This document shows positions 7,899 through 14,683 of a stretch of DNA of 18,832 nucleotides, one piece after another. The stretch is from Candidatus Krumholzibacteriia bacterium (lineage in GTDB: Bacteria > Krumholzibacteriota > Krumholzibacteriia > LZORAL124-64-63), in the NCBI GenBank assembly GCA_016744275.1, contig JADGEP010000020.1, positions 1 through 18,832 on the forward strand, read 5' to 3'. The position numbers were made by a program, and so were the translations under genes. How positions within the stretch are numbered: position 1 is the first letter of the stretch; each line of letters opens with the position of its first letter. Under the pieces are notes generated by a model. The model did no database searches. It was not told the origin of the DNA and saw nothing but the letters and a program-made list of their open reading frames with translations.

Positions 7899-7937
7899 CG
7901 CGGCGGTTGGGTTCGGCCTAACCGTTGCGTTTTTTTT
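7899..7937 (+). terminator. Strong Rho-independent terminator
   Basis: A 13-bp stem (7899-7911 pairing with 7917-7929, including three G-T wobbles) closes a five-base loop TTCGG and is followed directly by eight T (7930-7937). It lies 28 bp after the stop of the small secreted protein gene and ends that transcript. Confidence 0.85.
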
Positions 7938-7997
7938 ACACAATGATGGATCAGGTTTCCATACCGTTCGGCAACAAGAACGCCTGCTCGAAAAAAC

Positions 7998-8088
7998 TGG
8001 TGGGCGAGGGAGGATTCGAACCTCCAGGGAAATAAATTTCCACCAGGCATAAATAGTCTGACGCGTTTGCCAATTTCGCCACTCGCCC
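7998..8088 (-). tRNA. Class II (Leu-like) tRNA with aberrant anticodon arm
   Basis: On the minus strand the acceptor stem GGGCGAG/CTCGCCC (7 bp), discriminator A and an encoded CCA are perfect. The T-arm GGAGG-TTCGAAT-CCTCC is perfect. The D-arm GCGAAATTGGCAAACGC is typical of tRNA-Leu, and a long variable arm (GGAAA-TTTA-TTTCC) makes it class II. The anticodon arm is abnormal: 19 bases (8043-8061, TCAGACTATTTATGCCTGG) where 17 are expected. It folds either as four pairs plus an A-C mismatch with a nine-base loop CTATTTATG, or as a six-position stem with an internal A-C and loop TATTTAT, where position 33 is A instead of the near-universal U. No Leu, Ser or Tyr anticodon is present in the loop. 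Total 91 bases with CCA. It may be a decayed tRNA-Leu or a non-standard decoder; the codon read cannot be assigned. Confidence 0.82.
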
Positions 8089-8175
8089 AAATATTGAATA
8101 ACCTTATCCACTCAATCTGAGGATAATTGCCTTGGCGGTCAATGCGAACATTCGTAAAGCACGGGCCGCAGTCGC

Positions 8176-8204
8176 TTGCCAGATAAGAACGATCGTACTA
8201 TTGT
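8176..8204 (+). promoter_or_regulatory. Promoter of the TetR gene, giving a leaderless transcript; embedded palindrome
   Basis: TTGCCA (8176-8181) and TATTGT (8199-8204) are 17 bp apart, which would place the transcription start at or within a base or two of the ATG at 8211. No Shine-Dalgarno is seen before that ATG, which fits leaderless initiation. The 8-bp palindrome ACGATCGT (8189-8196) lies in the spacer, where a TetR-type autorepressor could bind. Confidence 0.4.
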
Positions 8205-8210
8205 GTCGTC

Positions 8211-8801
8211 ATGACCAAAGGCGAAGACACCAAGCAAGCCATCCTTGAACGGGCCTCCCAGCTCGCCAGCCGGATCGGTTTGGAGACTCTCACCATCGGC
8301 CGCCTGGCCACGGAAATGGGGCTCTCCAAAAGCGGCCTATTTTCCCATTTCGGGTCCAAAGAGGCGCTGGAAGTCCAGGTTCTGGAATTCACGGCCCAGG
8401 ATTATCGCGCCAAGGTGGTCGTGCCGGCTTTCCAGATGAAGCCGGGGCTGCCGCGCATCCAGGCGTTGTTCGACAACTGGCTCGACTGGGTCACGATCAA
8501 TACCCAGGAGGGAGGCTGCCTCTTTGTGCAGGCGGCCACCGAACTGGACGACCGGCCCGGCATGCCCCGCGACTACATGGAGAAGTGGCAGCAACTTTGG
8601 TTTGAGACCCTGGCCGAGGCCGCGCGCCGGGCCATCAACGAAGGACATTTGCGCGCCGACCTGGATTGCGATCAGTTCGCCTTCCAGTTCAATGCCATCC
8701 TGTTTGGTTACCACAATTCGCAACGCATGTTGAAAGACCCGCGCGCCGAAGGCTATGCCCGTGCGGCAATAGCCGGCCTATTGGCCCATAGCCGGGCCTG
8801 A
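8211..8801 (+). CDS. TetR/AcrR-family transcriptional regulator
   Basis: 196 residues, the usual TetR size. Residues ~8-55 form the N-terminal DNA-binding domain with the family pattern TKQAILERASQLASRIGLET, then TIGRLATEMGLSKSGLFSHF and GSKEALEVQVL. The rest is a helical ligand-binding and dimerisation domain (EGGCLFVQAATELDDRPG, then FAFQFNAILFGYH), similar to the TetR_C_13-type subgroup. Proteins of this kind usually repress their own operon and release DNA on binding a small hydrophobic molecule. It is followed after 24 bp by an alpha/beta-hydrolase in the same direction, so the hydrolase is the most likely target and may act on the inducer or a related compound. The ATG has no visible Shine-Dalgarno, but a promoter positioned for a leaderless transcript lies just upstream. 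The family call is firm; the ligand is unknown. Confidence 0.93.
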   Translation: MTKGEDTKQAILERASQLASRIGLETLTIGRLATEMGLSKSGLFSHFGSKEALEVQVLEFTAQDYRAKVVVPAFQMKPGLPRIQALFDNWLDWVTINTQEGGCLFVQAATELDDRPGMPRDYMEKWQQLWFETLAEAARRAINEGHLRADLDCDQFAFQFNAILFGYHNSQRMLKDPRAEGYARAAIAGLLAHSRA

Positions 8802-8825
8802 ACTCCCATCGCATAGAGGCACAGA

Positions 8826-9710
8826 ATGAATTCCGAGACTGAAGTTTTGACTCTAGAAAAAAGCACGAACGTACGTATTAATATTCCATCTCCAATGCGC
8901 TCTGGGTTCAAGTTGCTGTCGCGAGTGGCTCCAGGATTAGCCGCCAAAGTGGCCATCGGGATCTTCCTGCACCCGCGCGGCGCGAGGCCTCTGCGTCCCT
9001 CCGAAAAAAAGCTGTTGGGCGAAGCCACGCCATTCCGGATCAAGGCCGAAGGGTATGACCTGCCGGCCTGGTCGTGGGGCGATGGCCCGACCGTTCTGCT
9101 GCAGCACGGTTGGGGCAGTCGGGGTAGCCATCTGGGGATGTTGGTGGAGCCGTTGATCAAGGCCGGTTACAGCGTCGTGACCTACGACGCACCGGCCCAC
9201 GGGCAAGCATCGGGGCGGACCACAAACGCCTTCGAAGTGGGGCGCGTTGTTCTACAACTCACGCGCAAACTGGGTGGCGTGCATGCGGTTATCGGGCACA
9301 GCATTGGTTGCAGCGCCAGTGGCTTTGCCATGCGGGCCGGAGCACCGGTCCAGCGCGCGGTCTTTCTCAACCCGCCTCACGAAATGGAATCACATACAGC
9401 ACAATTCGCCGCGGCCCTGGGATTTACCGACAAAGTTTTTGCTCGCATCAAGACGAATTTCGAAGCCACCGCCCAAGGCCTCTGGACCGACTTCGAGCCG
9501 GAAAGTCTTGCCCGTGGGCAGAAGGCGCCCCTGCTGGTGATCAGCGACCGCGATGACCGCACGGTTCCCTGGCGCGGAGGACAGGCCATTGCTGAGGCCT
9601 GGCCGGACGGAGAGTTCCACCAGACAACGGGGCTGGGTCACTTGCGGGTTCTGAAAGATGCGGCGGTGATTGAGCGGGTAGTCGAATTTCTTGAAAGTCC
9701 GCGGTCATAA
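8826..9710 (+). CDS. Alpha/beta-hydrolase
   Basis: 294 residues. The fold is shown by the oxyanion-hole motif HGWGSRGS (residues 94-101) and the nucleophile elbow GHSIG (157-161, Ser159). The acid is in SDRDDRTVPW (Asp244 most likely) and the catalytic His is His272 in TTGLGHLRVL, so a complete Ser-Asp-His triad is present. The first ~65 residues form an extra amphipathic N-terminal segment (SGFKLLSRVAPGLAAKVAIG) without a signal peptide, possibly membrane-associated; the enzyme is otherwise cytoplasmic. It would hydrolyse an ester or similar bond in a small, perhaps hydrophobic, substrate. A GAGG sequence 7 bp before the ATG serves as ribosome-binding site. It follows the TetR regulator by 24 bp, forming a two-gene operon typical of self-regulated detoxification or lipid-related hydrolases. 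Exact substrate cannot be read from the sequence. Confidence 0.9.
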   Translation: MNSETEVLTLEKSTNVRINIPSPMRSGFKLLSRVAPGLAAKVAIGIFLHPRGARPLRPSEKKLLGEATPFRIKAEGYDLPAWSWGDGPTVLLQHGWGSRGSHLGMLVEPLIKAGYSVVTYDAPAHGQASGRTTNAFEVGRVVLQLTRKLGGVHAVIGHSIGCSASGFAMRAGAPVQRAVFLNPPHEMESHTAQFAAALGFTDKVFARIKTNFEATAQGLWTDFEPESLARGQKAPLLVISDRDDRTVPWRGGQAIAEAWPDGEFHQTTGLGHLRVLKDAAVIERVVEFLESPRS

Positions 9711-9719
9711 TGGTACAGT
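9691..9719 (+). promoter_or_regulatory. Candidate promoter for the lipoprotein hydrolase gene
   Basis: TTGAAA (9691-9696, 5 of 6) and TACAGT (9714-9719, 4 of 6) are separated by 17 bp at the very end of the preceding gene. Initiation near 9726 would leave a leader of about 100 bases containing a small inverted repeat (GCGAG 9754-9758, CTCGC 9766-9770). Confidence 0.35.
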
Positions 9720-9827
9720 GATCGTCGCCGCAGTTGGGGGATTGCGGCTCCAAGCGAGAGCAGGACTCGCCCATCATATTGCCTGCACACCCATACATTC
9801 CCCGGATACCGAAAGGAAGGACTCGCT

Positions 9828-11261
9828 ATGAGACCATTCCGTTTTTTCGCCATCCTGTTGAGTGTCATGATTTTGGTCGTCGGTTGCAGCACCGAGCGCA
9901 CCACCGCCCCGCCGCCTGAACCATTCCCGGACCAAAGCAGCCTCATTCGTGATCAGGCCACCGCTGAAATTCTTGCGATGACCGGTTGGCCTCTGGACAA
10001 AAACGAGGTGCCGCCGCAAGCGGACCCGGACAAATCATTCAATCTCATCGTCGACTATGATTGTCAGGAAGTGGCCCCGGGCATCATGCATTACCGTTGG
10101 GAAGTGCGCGTCGGTTGGGCTGCAGAAGACGTCATTGCCCTGCACCGCGTGGTGAAGGAAGGCCGGCGTGGTCGCCCGATCCGCACCAAGAAGACCATGT
10201 TCCTGCAGCACGGCGACGCCAAGGATTTCGCCGGCATGTTCCTGCCCGGAACTCTCTCCGAGACCACCCCGGATGACTTCGGCGCCGCGGTCCACTGGGC
10301 CCGTGAAGATGTCGACGTCTGGGGCATCGACCAGGCCTGGACCCTGGTGCCGGCCGAGACCGTCGACCTGAGTTTCATGGCCGACTGGGGCCTGGATAAG
10401 CAATACCAGGACCTGGACACCGGCGTGGCCATCGCTCGCCTGTTGCGCCTTTTCACCGGCAACGGCTTCGGCAAGATGAACCTGTTGGGCTACAGCAGTG
10501 GCTCGGGCACCGGTTATGCTCTGGTCAACGCCGAAACCCAGCGGCCGCCCGGATTGCGCCAAATCGGTGGCTGGATCCCGGTTGATTACAGTCCGATCTC
10601 GGACAATGAGGAATGGAACGAGAGTCAGAACTGCCTCGCAATCGCAGAATACCAAGGCTTAATCGACAACGGCGAATTCGGGTATTTCGTGGGCTTCGAC
10701 TTCCTGGGCGTGTTGGCCCGTGACAATCCCGATGGCGGTTCGCCGGCTTTCCCTGGCTTCACCAACCTGCAGGCCGCCATGTTTGTCGGCGCCGGTCAGA
10801 TTTTTATCGGCGACATCCACTACCTTGCCGGTATCTGGGAAAACGGCCTGCCTGTCGATTTCATCCACACCACGGTGCCCAGGTGGCTCGACTTCATGGT
10901 CGCCGGTATGCCTTGGGAACCCGTGCAATTCATGCTCGACTACAGCACTTGGAGCTGCCGTGATACGGACGTGGCCTGGGATGACCACTACAGCGATATC
11001 ACCTTGCCGGTGCTCAATGTGGCGGCCGCCGGCGGCCTCGGGCCCACCACACACTACAATCTGAGTCTGTTGGGCAGCGATGACATCACCGACCTCAACC
11101 TTCAGTTGAGGCCCGATGACGAAGTGCTGTTCGACTTCGGGCACATCGATCTGTGGATCGCCGACTCGGCGCCGGAGTTGGTCTGGGATCCCATCCTGGA
11201 ATGGGTTGAGGAGCATACGCCGAACCGTGGGCATCGCGGCCACCGGCGGGATCGAGACTAG
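9828..11261 (+). CDS. Lipoprotein with alpha/beta-hydrolase fold
   Basis: 477 residues. The N-terminus is a lipoprotein signal (MRPFRFFAILLSVMILVVGC) with lipobox LVVGC and lipidated Cys20, followed by a Pro/Thr-rich linker, so it is anchored in the inner or outer membrane. Alpha/beta-hydrolase landmarks are FLQHGD (125-130), WGIDQAW (165-171), the nucleophile elbow GYSSG (221-225, Ser223) and near the C-terminus DFGHIDLWI, whose His is the likely catalytic base. It is larger than simple hydrolases, with inserted lid regions. The C-terminal tail GHRGHRRDRD is strongly charged and unusual. A strong AGGAAGGA site lies 8 bp before the ATG. It follows the cytoplasmic hydrolase gene by 117 bp and has its own candidate promoter, so it is probably independent. 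Substrate unknown; a surface or periplasmic esterase or lipase role is inferred. Confidence 0.85.
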   Translation: MRPFRFFAILLSVMILVVGCSTERTTAPPPEPFPDQSSLIRDQATAEILAMTGWPLDKNEVPPQADPDKSFNLIVDYDCQEVAPGIMHYRWEVRVGWAAEDVIALHRVVKEGRRGRPIRTKKTMFLQHGDAKDFAGMFLPGTLSETTPDDFGAAVHWAREDVDVWGIDQAWTLVPAETVDLSFMADWGLDKQYQDLDTGVAIARLLRLFTGNGFGKMNLLGYSSGSGTGYALVNAETQRPPGLRQIGGWIPVDYSPISDNEEWNESQNCLAIAEYQGLIDNGEFGYFVGFDFLGVLARDNPDGGSPAFPGFTNLQAAMFVGAGQIFIGDIHYLAGIWENGLPVDFIHTTVPRWLDFMVAGMPWEPVQFMLDYSTWSCRDTDVAWDDHYSDITLPVLNVAAAGGLGPTTHYNLSLLGSDDITDLNLQLRPDDEVLFDFGHIDLWIADSAPELVWDPILEWVEEHTPNRGHRGHRRDRD

Positions 11262-11291
11262 GCTGAGCGCAAAATGCTGACCAGGCGCTGA

Positions 11292-11420
11292 TGGTTTTCG
11301 CGAATTGAAGAAAACCACCGGGGTGCGTATTGCCGCCGTGCTTCACCAAGTATCGGTGGAGACGCACCCCGGAATCATCAGCGCCAGCGCCAATCCCAAT
11401 AGACCCGGGTAAAGCGGGTC
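11292..11420 (+). other. Row of stem-loops: candidate structured RNA or palindromic repeat element
   Basis: The 320-bp gap between 11262 and 11581 is not empty. Stem-loop 1: TGGTTTTC (11292-11299) pairs with GAAAACCA (11310-11317), 8 bp. Stem-loop 2 begins at the next base: CCGGGGTGCGT (11318-11328) pairs perfectly with ACGCACCCCGG (11362-11372), 11 bp, and encloses an inner hairpin CTTCACC/GGTGGAG (11341-11347 with 11355-11361, one wobble) stacked directly on its right arm. Stem-loop 3: GACCCG (11402-11407) with CGGGTC (11415-11420). None is followed by a T-run, so they are not ordinary terminators. Possibilities are a leader structure for the TonB operon, a small RNA, or a REP-like repeat. 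The strand is not decided by the sequence. Confidence 0.4.
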
Positions 11421-11451
11421 CAAAACCAAAGAACGGAACCATCCGTATCAT

Positions 11452-11480
11452 TCCGCATTTCAATGCGGACTCTTTCTTTC
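11452..11480 (+). terminator. Weak terminator-like hairpin upstream of the TonB operon
   Basis: TCCGCAT (11452-11458) pairs with ATGCGGA (11463-11469) around loop TTCA, followed by a pyrimidine-rich, T-interrupted tract (CTCTTTCTTTC). It could end transcription from the lipoprotein gene or act as an attenuator. The stem is short and the T-run broken, so this is tentative. A further small inverted repeat GGTCC/GGACC lies at 11516-11533. Confidence 0.3.
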
Positions 11481-11581
11481 ATCAGCAACTTGCACAAATC
11501 CCGGAAAAACAATAAGGTCCCGTAGCTTGGACCATGAACATGTTTTCAACGAATTGAACGCGGTATTCACAAGGAGACGGG

Positions 11582-12373
11582 ATGTACCCAAGCCCAGCTA
11601 AAATGTGGCTTCTACCCTTGGTCGTACTCACGATCGTATGGGGTTTGGCAGCCGCACCCACCAGCCACGCCGGCGATCTCGATCAGGTCCTGTTGGCGAG
11701 CGCTGATCGGGCCGTATTGGCCCAGGCCTCTCAGCAGAAAATTGACCGCGTCGTCGACGAGACCAATAGTCTGGAAACGGACTACAAACAGGTCATGAAA
11801 CAACTGGACGGCCTGGCGGTGTACAACGACTACATCCAACGCCAGATTGCCAGCCAGGAAGGGGAATTGGCCACGCTGCGGGAATCCATGGATCAAGTCG
11901 GCGTTGTCGAACGCCAGATCATGCCGCTGATGATCCGCATGCTCGATGGCCTCGACAAATTCATCGAGTTGGACCAGCCGTTCCTGCTCGAAGAACGCAA
12001 TAATCGGATCAACCGCTTGCGTGCCCTGATGGAACGCGCCGATGTCACCTTGGCCGAAAAATTCCGCTCGCTGACTGAGGCCTTCCAGATTGAAAACGAC
12101 TTCGGCCGCACCATCGAGATTTACAAGGACGCCCTGGTCATCGACAACGCCACGCTCGAGGTGAACGTGCTGCGTCTGGGCCGCATTGGTTTGTATTACC
12201 AAACCAACGACGCTGCGGCAACTGGCCGTTGGGACGCCTCCACCGATCAGTGGTTGGCGCTGACCGACGGCGGTTCGCGCAACCAGGTGCGCCGCGGTAT
12301 CCGCATCGCGCGCAAACTGGTGGCCCCGGATCTGCTCCTGCTCGAAGTGCCGGCGCCGGAGGTGGTCAAATGA
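11582..12373 (+). CDS. DUF3450 periplasmic coiled-coil protein of the TonB system
   Basis: 263 residues with a signal peptide (about 1-30, ending APTSHA) and a long helical body. A coiled-coil region of about residues 40-110 (QKIDRVVDETNSLETDYKQV and onward) leads into the DUF3450 pattern EERNNRINRLRALMERADVT, EKFRSLTEAFQIENDFGRTI and LRLGRIGLYYQTND. DUF3450 proteins are encoded beside ExbB-type channels in TonB2/TtpC-like loci and are thought to be periplasmic partners of that complex; no biochemical role is established to my knowledge. It is the first gene of the operon, with an AAGGAGACGGG ribosome-binding site directly before the ATG. Its last bases contain the Shine-Dalgarno and the overlapping ATGA start of the next gene, so translation of the two is coupled. 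The family call is confident; the function is inferred from neighbours. Confidence 0.9.
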   Translation: MYPSPAKMWLLPLVVLTIVWGLAAAPTSHAGDLDQVLLASADRAVLAQASQQKIDRVVDETNSLETDYKQVMKQLDGLAVYNDYIQRQIASQEGELATLRESMDQVGVVERQIMPLMIRMLDGLDKFIELDQPFLLEERNNRINRLRALMERADVTLAEKFRSLTEAFQIENDFGRTIEIYKDALVIDNATLEVNVLRLGRIGLYYQTNDAAATGRWDASTDQWLALTDGGSRNQVRRGIRIARKLVAPDLLLLEVPAPEVVK

Positions 12374-13725
12374 TGAAGCGCGTCTTCACACTCATGCTGT
12401 TGTTGCTCATCGCCGTTCCGGTCCTGGCCCAGGACGAAGCCCAAAGCCTGGACGCGTTGCTGAAACAAGTCCAGGACGGCAGTTCCAGCGACAAGGCCTT
12501 GCACCGCCAACGGGAGGCCGACTTCCGCGCCGCCAAGGACCAGCAGGCAACGCTCCTGGCCGACGCCAAAAAACAATTGCGCGCGGCCGAGAAACGCAGC
12601 GAGCAGCTTGAAAGTACATACAACGCCAATGACTTGCGTATTGTCGAGGTCACCGAACAACTGGACCGCCGTCTGGGCTCGATGAAAGAACTCTTCGGCG
12701 TCATGCAGCAGGTGACGGGCGATACCAAGGGCCTGTTGGACAACTCCCTGACCAGCGCCCAGTTTCCCGACCGTGGCGCATTCCTGATGCGCCTCAACGG
12801 CAAGTTGGCCTCGGATTCGGCCCTGCCGACCATTGAAGAAATCGAGCACCTCTGGCTCCTGCTGCAGCAGGAAATGACCGAGACGGGAAAAATCGTCAAG
12901 TTCCCCGCCAAGGTCATCGCCGCCGACGGCCAGGAACAACAGCAGGATGTCGTGCGCATCGGCGGGTTCAACCTCGTTTCAGCGGCGGGCTATCTGCAGT
13001 ACACCCCGGAAACCGGCAACCTTTCAGAACTGAGCCGCCAGCCCCAGGGACGTTTCACCAAAACGGCGAGCGCCTTGGCCGGTGCCACATCTGGCAGCGT
13101 CGTCTTCGGCGTGGATCCGACCCGCGGCCAAATCCTGGCCACCTACCTGGATCGCCCCAGCCTGGTCGAACGCATTGCCCAGGGTGGTTTGGTGGGTTAC
13201 GTGATCATTGGCCTGGGTATCATCGGTTTGTTGCTGGCCCTCGAACGCTTGATCAGCCTGACGCTGATTGGCAGCAAAGTTTCGGCCCAGCTGAAAAACA
13301 AAACACCCAACGGAGGCAATCCTCTGGGGCGCGTTTTGCTGGTGGCCGAAGAACAAAACAGCGCCGATGTGGAAACACTCGAGTTGAAGCTCGGCGAGGC
13401 CATCTTCCGCGAGATGCCCAAGCTGACCCGCTCGCTGTTGTTCATAAAGATCATCAGTGTGGTGGCGCCGTTGCTGGGCCTGTTGGGCACCGTGACTGGT
13501 ATGATTGTCACCTTCCAGGCCATCACCCTGTTTGGCACGGGCGATCCCAAGCTCATGGCCGGCGGCATTTCCCAGGCCCTGGTCACCACGGTGTTGGGCC
13601 TGACTGTGGCCATCCCGGTTGTGCTGCTGCACACCCTGGTTTCAGGGCGCAGTAAGGGCATCATGCACGTGCTGCAGGAGCAAAGCGCCGGCATCGTCGC
13701 GACCCGCTCGGGACAGGGGAGCTAG
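12370..13725 (+). CDS. MotA/TolQ/ExbB proton-channel protein with periplasmic extension (TtpC type)
   Basis: 451 residues from ATG 12370, chosen because it overlaps the previous stop (ATGA), has GGAGG 7 bp upstream and opens a signal peptide (MMKRVFTLMLLLLIAVPVLA). Residues ~45-120 are a periplasmic coiled coil, followed by a globular part to ~265. Then comes an ExbB/TolQ domain with three helices at about 273-297, 355-382 and 402-425, including the signature VVAPLLGLLGTVTGMIVTF. In TonB2-type systems such a protein (TtpC in Vibrio) is needed in addition to ExbB, probably linking the proton-driven motor to TonB or a periplasmic component. Here it lies between a DUF3450 gene and exbB with only 3 bp to exbB. 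The family call is firm; equivalence to TtpC rests on architecture and gene order. Confidence 0.92.
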   Translation: MMKRVFTLMLLLLIAVPVLAQDEAQSLDALLKQVQDGSSSDKALHRQREADFRAAKDQQATLLADAKKQLRAAEKRSEQLESTYNANDLRIVEVTEQLDRRLGSMKELFGVMQQVTGDTKGLLDNSLTSAQFPDRGAFLMRLNGKLASDSALPTIEEIEHLWLLLQQEMTETGKIVKFPAKVIAADGQEQQQDVVRIGGFNLVSAAGYLQYTPETGNLSELSRQPQGRFTKTASALAGATSGSVVFGVDPTRGQILATYLDRPSLVERIAQGGLVGYVIIGLGIIGLLLALERLISLTLIGSKVSAQLKNKTPNGGNPLGRVLLVAEEQNSADVETLELKLGEAIFREMPKLTRSLLFIKIISVVAPLLGLLGTVTGMIVTFQAITLFGTGDPKLMAGGISQALVTTVLGLTVAIPVVLLHTLVSGRSKGIMHVLQEQSAGIVATRSGQGS

Positions 13726-13728
13726 GCC

Positions 13729-14253
13729 ATGCAGTGGCTCTTTGACGCCTACATCGCCATCCGTGATTTCATGGAGCTCGGGGGACCGGTGCTCTATGTG
13801 ATCGCCATGGTCATCCTGTGGATGTGGGTGCTCATCCTGGAGCGCATCATTTATTTCCGGACGGCGCACCACCAGCACGTGAGTGCCGAAAGTGCCGTTT
13901 GGTTGGCCCGTCAGGAGCGCACTTCGTGGCACGCGACTCAGGTCCGCGCGGGCATGGTATCGCGCATCACAGTGGCGGCACACGGTTCCATTCCCATGAT
14001 CAAAACCATGGTGGCGCTGTGCCCCTTGCTCGGATTGGTGGGCACGGTCACCGGCATGATCGATGTTTTTGACGTGTTGGCCATTGCCGGCACGGGCAAC
14101 GCGCGCTCCATGGCCGCAGGTGTTTCCAAAGCCACGATCCCGACCATGGCCGGGATGGTGGGCGCTCTTTCGGGCGTTTTTGCTGCGGCCTTGATTTCGC
14201 GATCGGCCGCCAAAGCGGTCAAGAATCTCGACGATGTTTTTGTCGCCGATTGA
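13729..14253 (+). CDS. exbB: ExbB, proton-channel subunit of the TonB motor
   Basis: 174 residues with three transmembrane helices at about 18-43, 92-115 and 136-157. The MotA/TolQ/ExbB signature is IKTMVALCPLLGLVGTVTGM followed by IDVFDVLAIAGTGNARSMAA. ExbB forms the inner-membrane pentamer that, with ExbD, harvests the proton gradient and moves TonB. The protein is compact because it lacks the long cytoplasmic loop extensions of some ExbB proteins, as is usual for the TonB2 class. It starts 3 bp after the TtpC-like gene, with GGGAG as ribosome-binding site inside that gene's end, and is followed 12 bp later by exbD. This is the second ExbB-domain protein in the operon, so the locus carries one extended and one minimal paralogue. 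Confidence 0.94.
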   Translation: MQWLFDAYIAIRDFMELGGPVLYVIAMVILWMWVLILERIIYFRTAHHQHVSAESAVWLARQERTSWHATQVRAGMVSRITVAAHGSIPMIKTMVALCPLLGLVGTVTGMIDVFDVLAIAGTGNARSMAAGVSKATIPTMAGMVGALSGVFAAALISRSAAKAVKNLDDVFVAD

Positions 14254-14265
14254 TGAGGAAGATTT

Positions 14266-14682
14266 ATGCGCAATAGAATGATGGCCTGGCAACAGGAAGA
14301 CGAAGATCAGGAGATCAACATCACGCCGATGCTCGACGTGGTGTTCATCATGCTCATCTTCTTCATCGTCACCGCTTCGTTCGTCAAAGAGGCGGGCATC
14401 GATGTGAACAAGCCTGAGGGCCAAACCGCTCAGGCCAAGGAAAAGGCCAACATCCTGATCGCCATCGACAGCGAGGGCGCCATCTGGATTGATCGCCGTC
14501 AGGTCGACCCGCGGGCCGTGCGGGCCAATATCGAACGCCTGCATGCCGAAAACCCACAAGGCACGGTGGTCATTCAGGCCGACCGCGACGCCCGCACCGG
14601 CGCCTTGGTGCAGGTGATGGATGCCGCCCGCCAGGCTGGCGTTTACGACGTGGCCATTGCCGCAGACAACGGCGGTCCTTGA
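14266..14682 (+). CDS. exbD: ExbD, stator subunit of the TonB motor
   Basis: 138 residues. A short acidic cytoplasmic start leads into one transmembrane helix with the family signature EINITPMLDVVFIMLIFFIV. Asp24 in PMLD corresponds to the proton-carrying aspartate of ExbD/TolR and is intact. The remaining ~90 residues are the periplasmic domain (ILIAIDSEGAIWIDRRQVD, then VVIQADRDARTGALVQVMDA) that dimerises and contacts TonB. GAGGAAG before the ATG is a good ribosome-binding site. It lies 12 bp after exbB and 1 bp before tonB, as expected for a co-assembled complex. Confidence 0.95.
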   Translation: MRNRMMAWQQEDEDQEINITPMLDVVFIMLIFFIVTASFVKEAGIDVNKPEGQTAQAKEKANILIAIDSEGAIWIDRRQVDPRAVRANIERLHAENPQGTVVIQADRDARTGALVQVMDAARQAGVYDVAIAADNGGP

Positions 14683-14683
14683 C

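Noticed and set aside
7899..8088. Possible integration attachment site at the tRNA 3' end
   Set aside because: No integrase, no direct repeat of the tRNA end and no change in gene character next to it.
7803..8111. Minus-strand open frame across the tRNA region (GEWRNWQTRQ...)
   Set aside because: This peptide is the familiar mistranslation of a Leu-type tRNA gene.
11330..11515. Small open frame of 61 codons in the gap before the TonB operon
   Set aside because: It begins at GTG with no ribosome-binding site and runs through the stem-loops; the Pro-rich sequence resembles no known protein.
11490..11518. TTGCAC with a TAAGGT or AATAAG box as promoter of the TonB operon
   Set aside because: The -10 match is poor (3-4 of 6) and spacing is only acceptable for the worse box, so no promoter is annotated.
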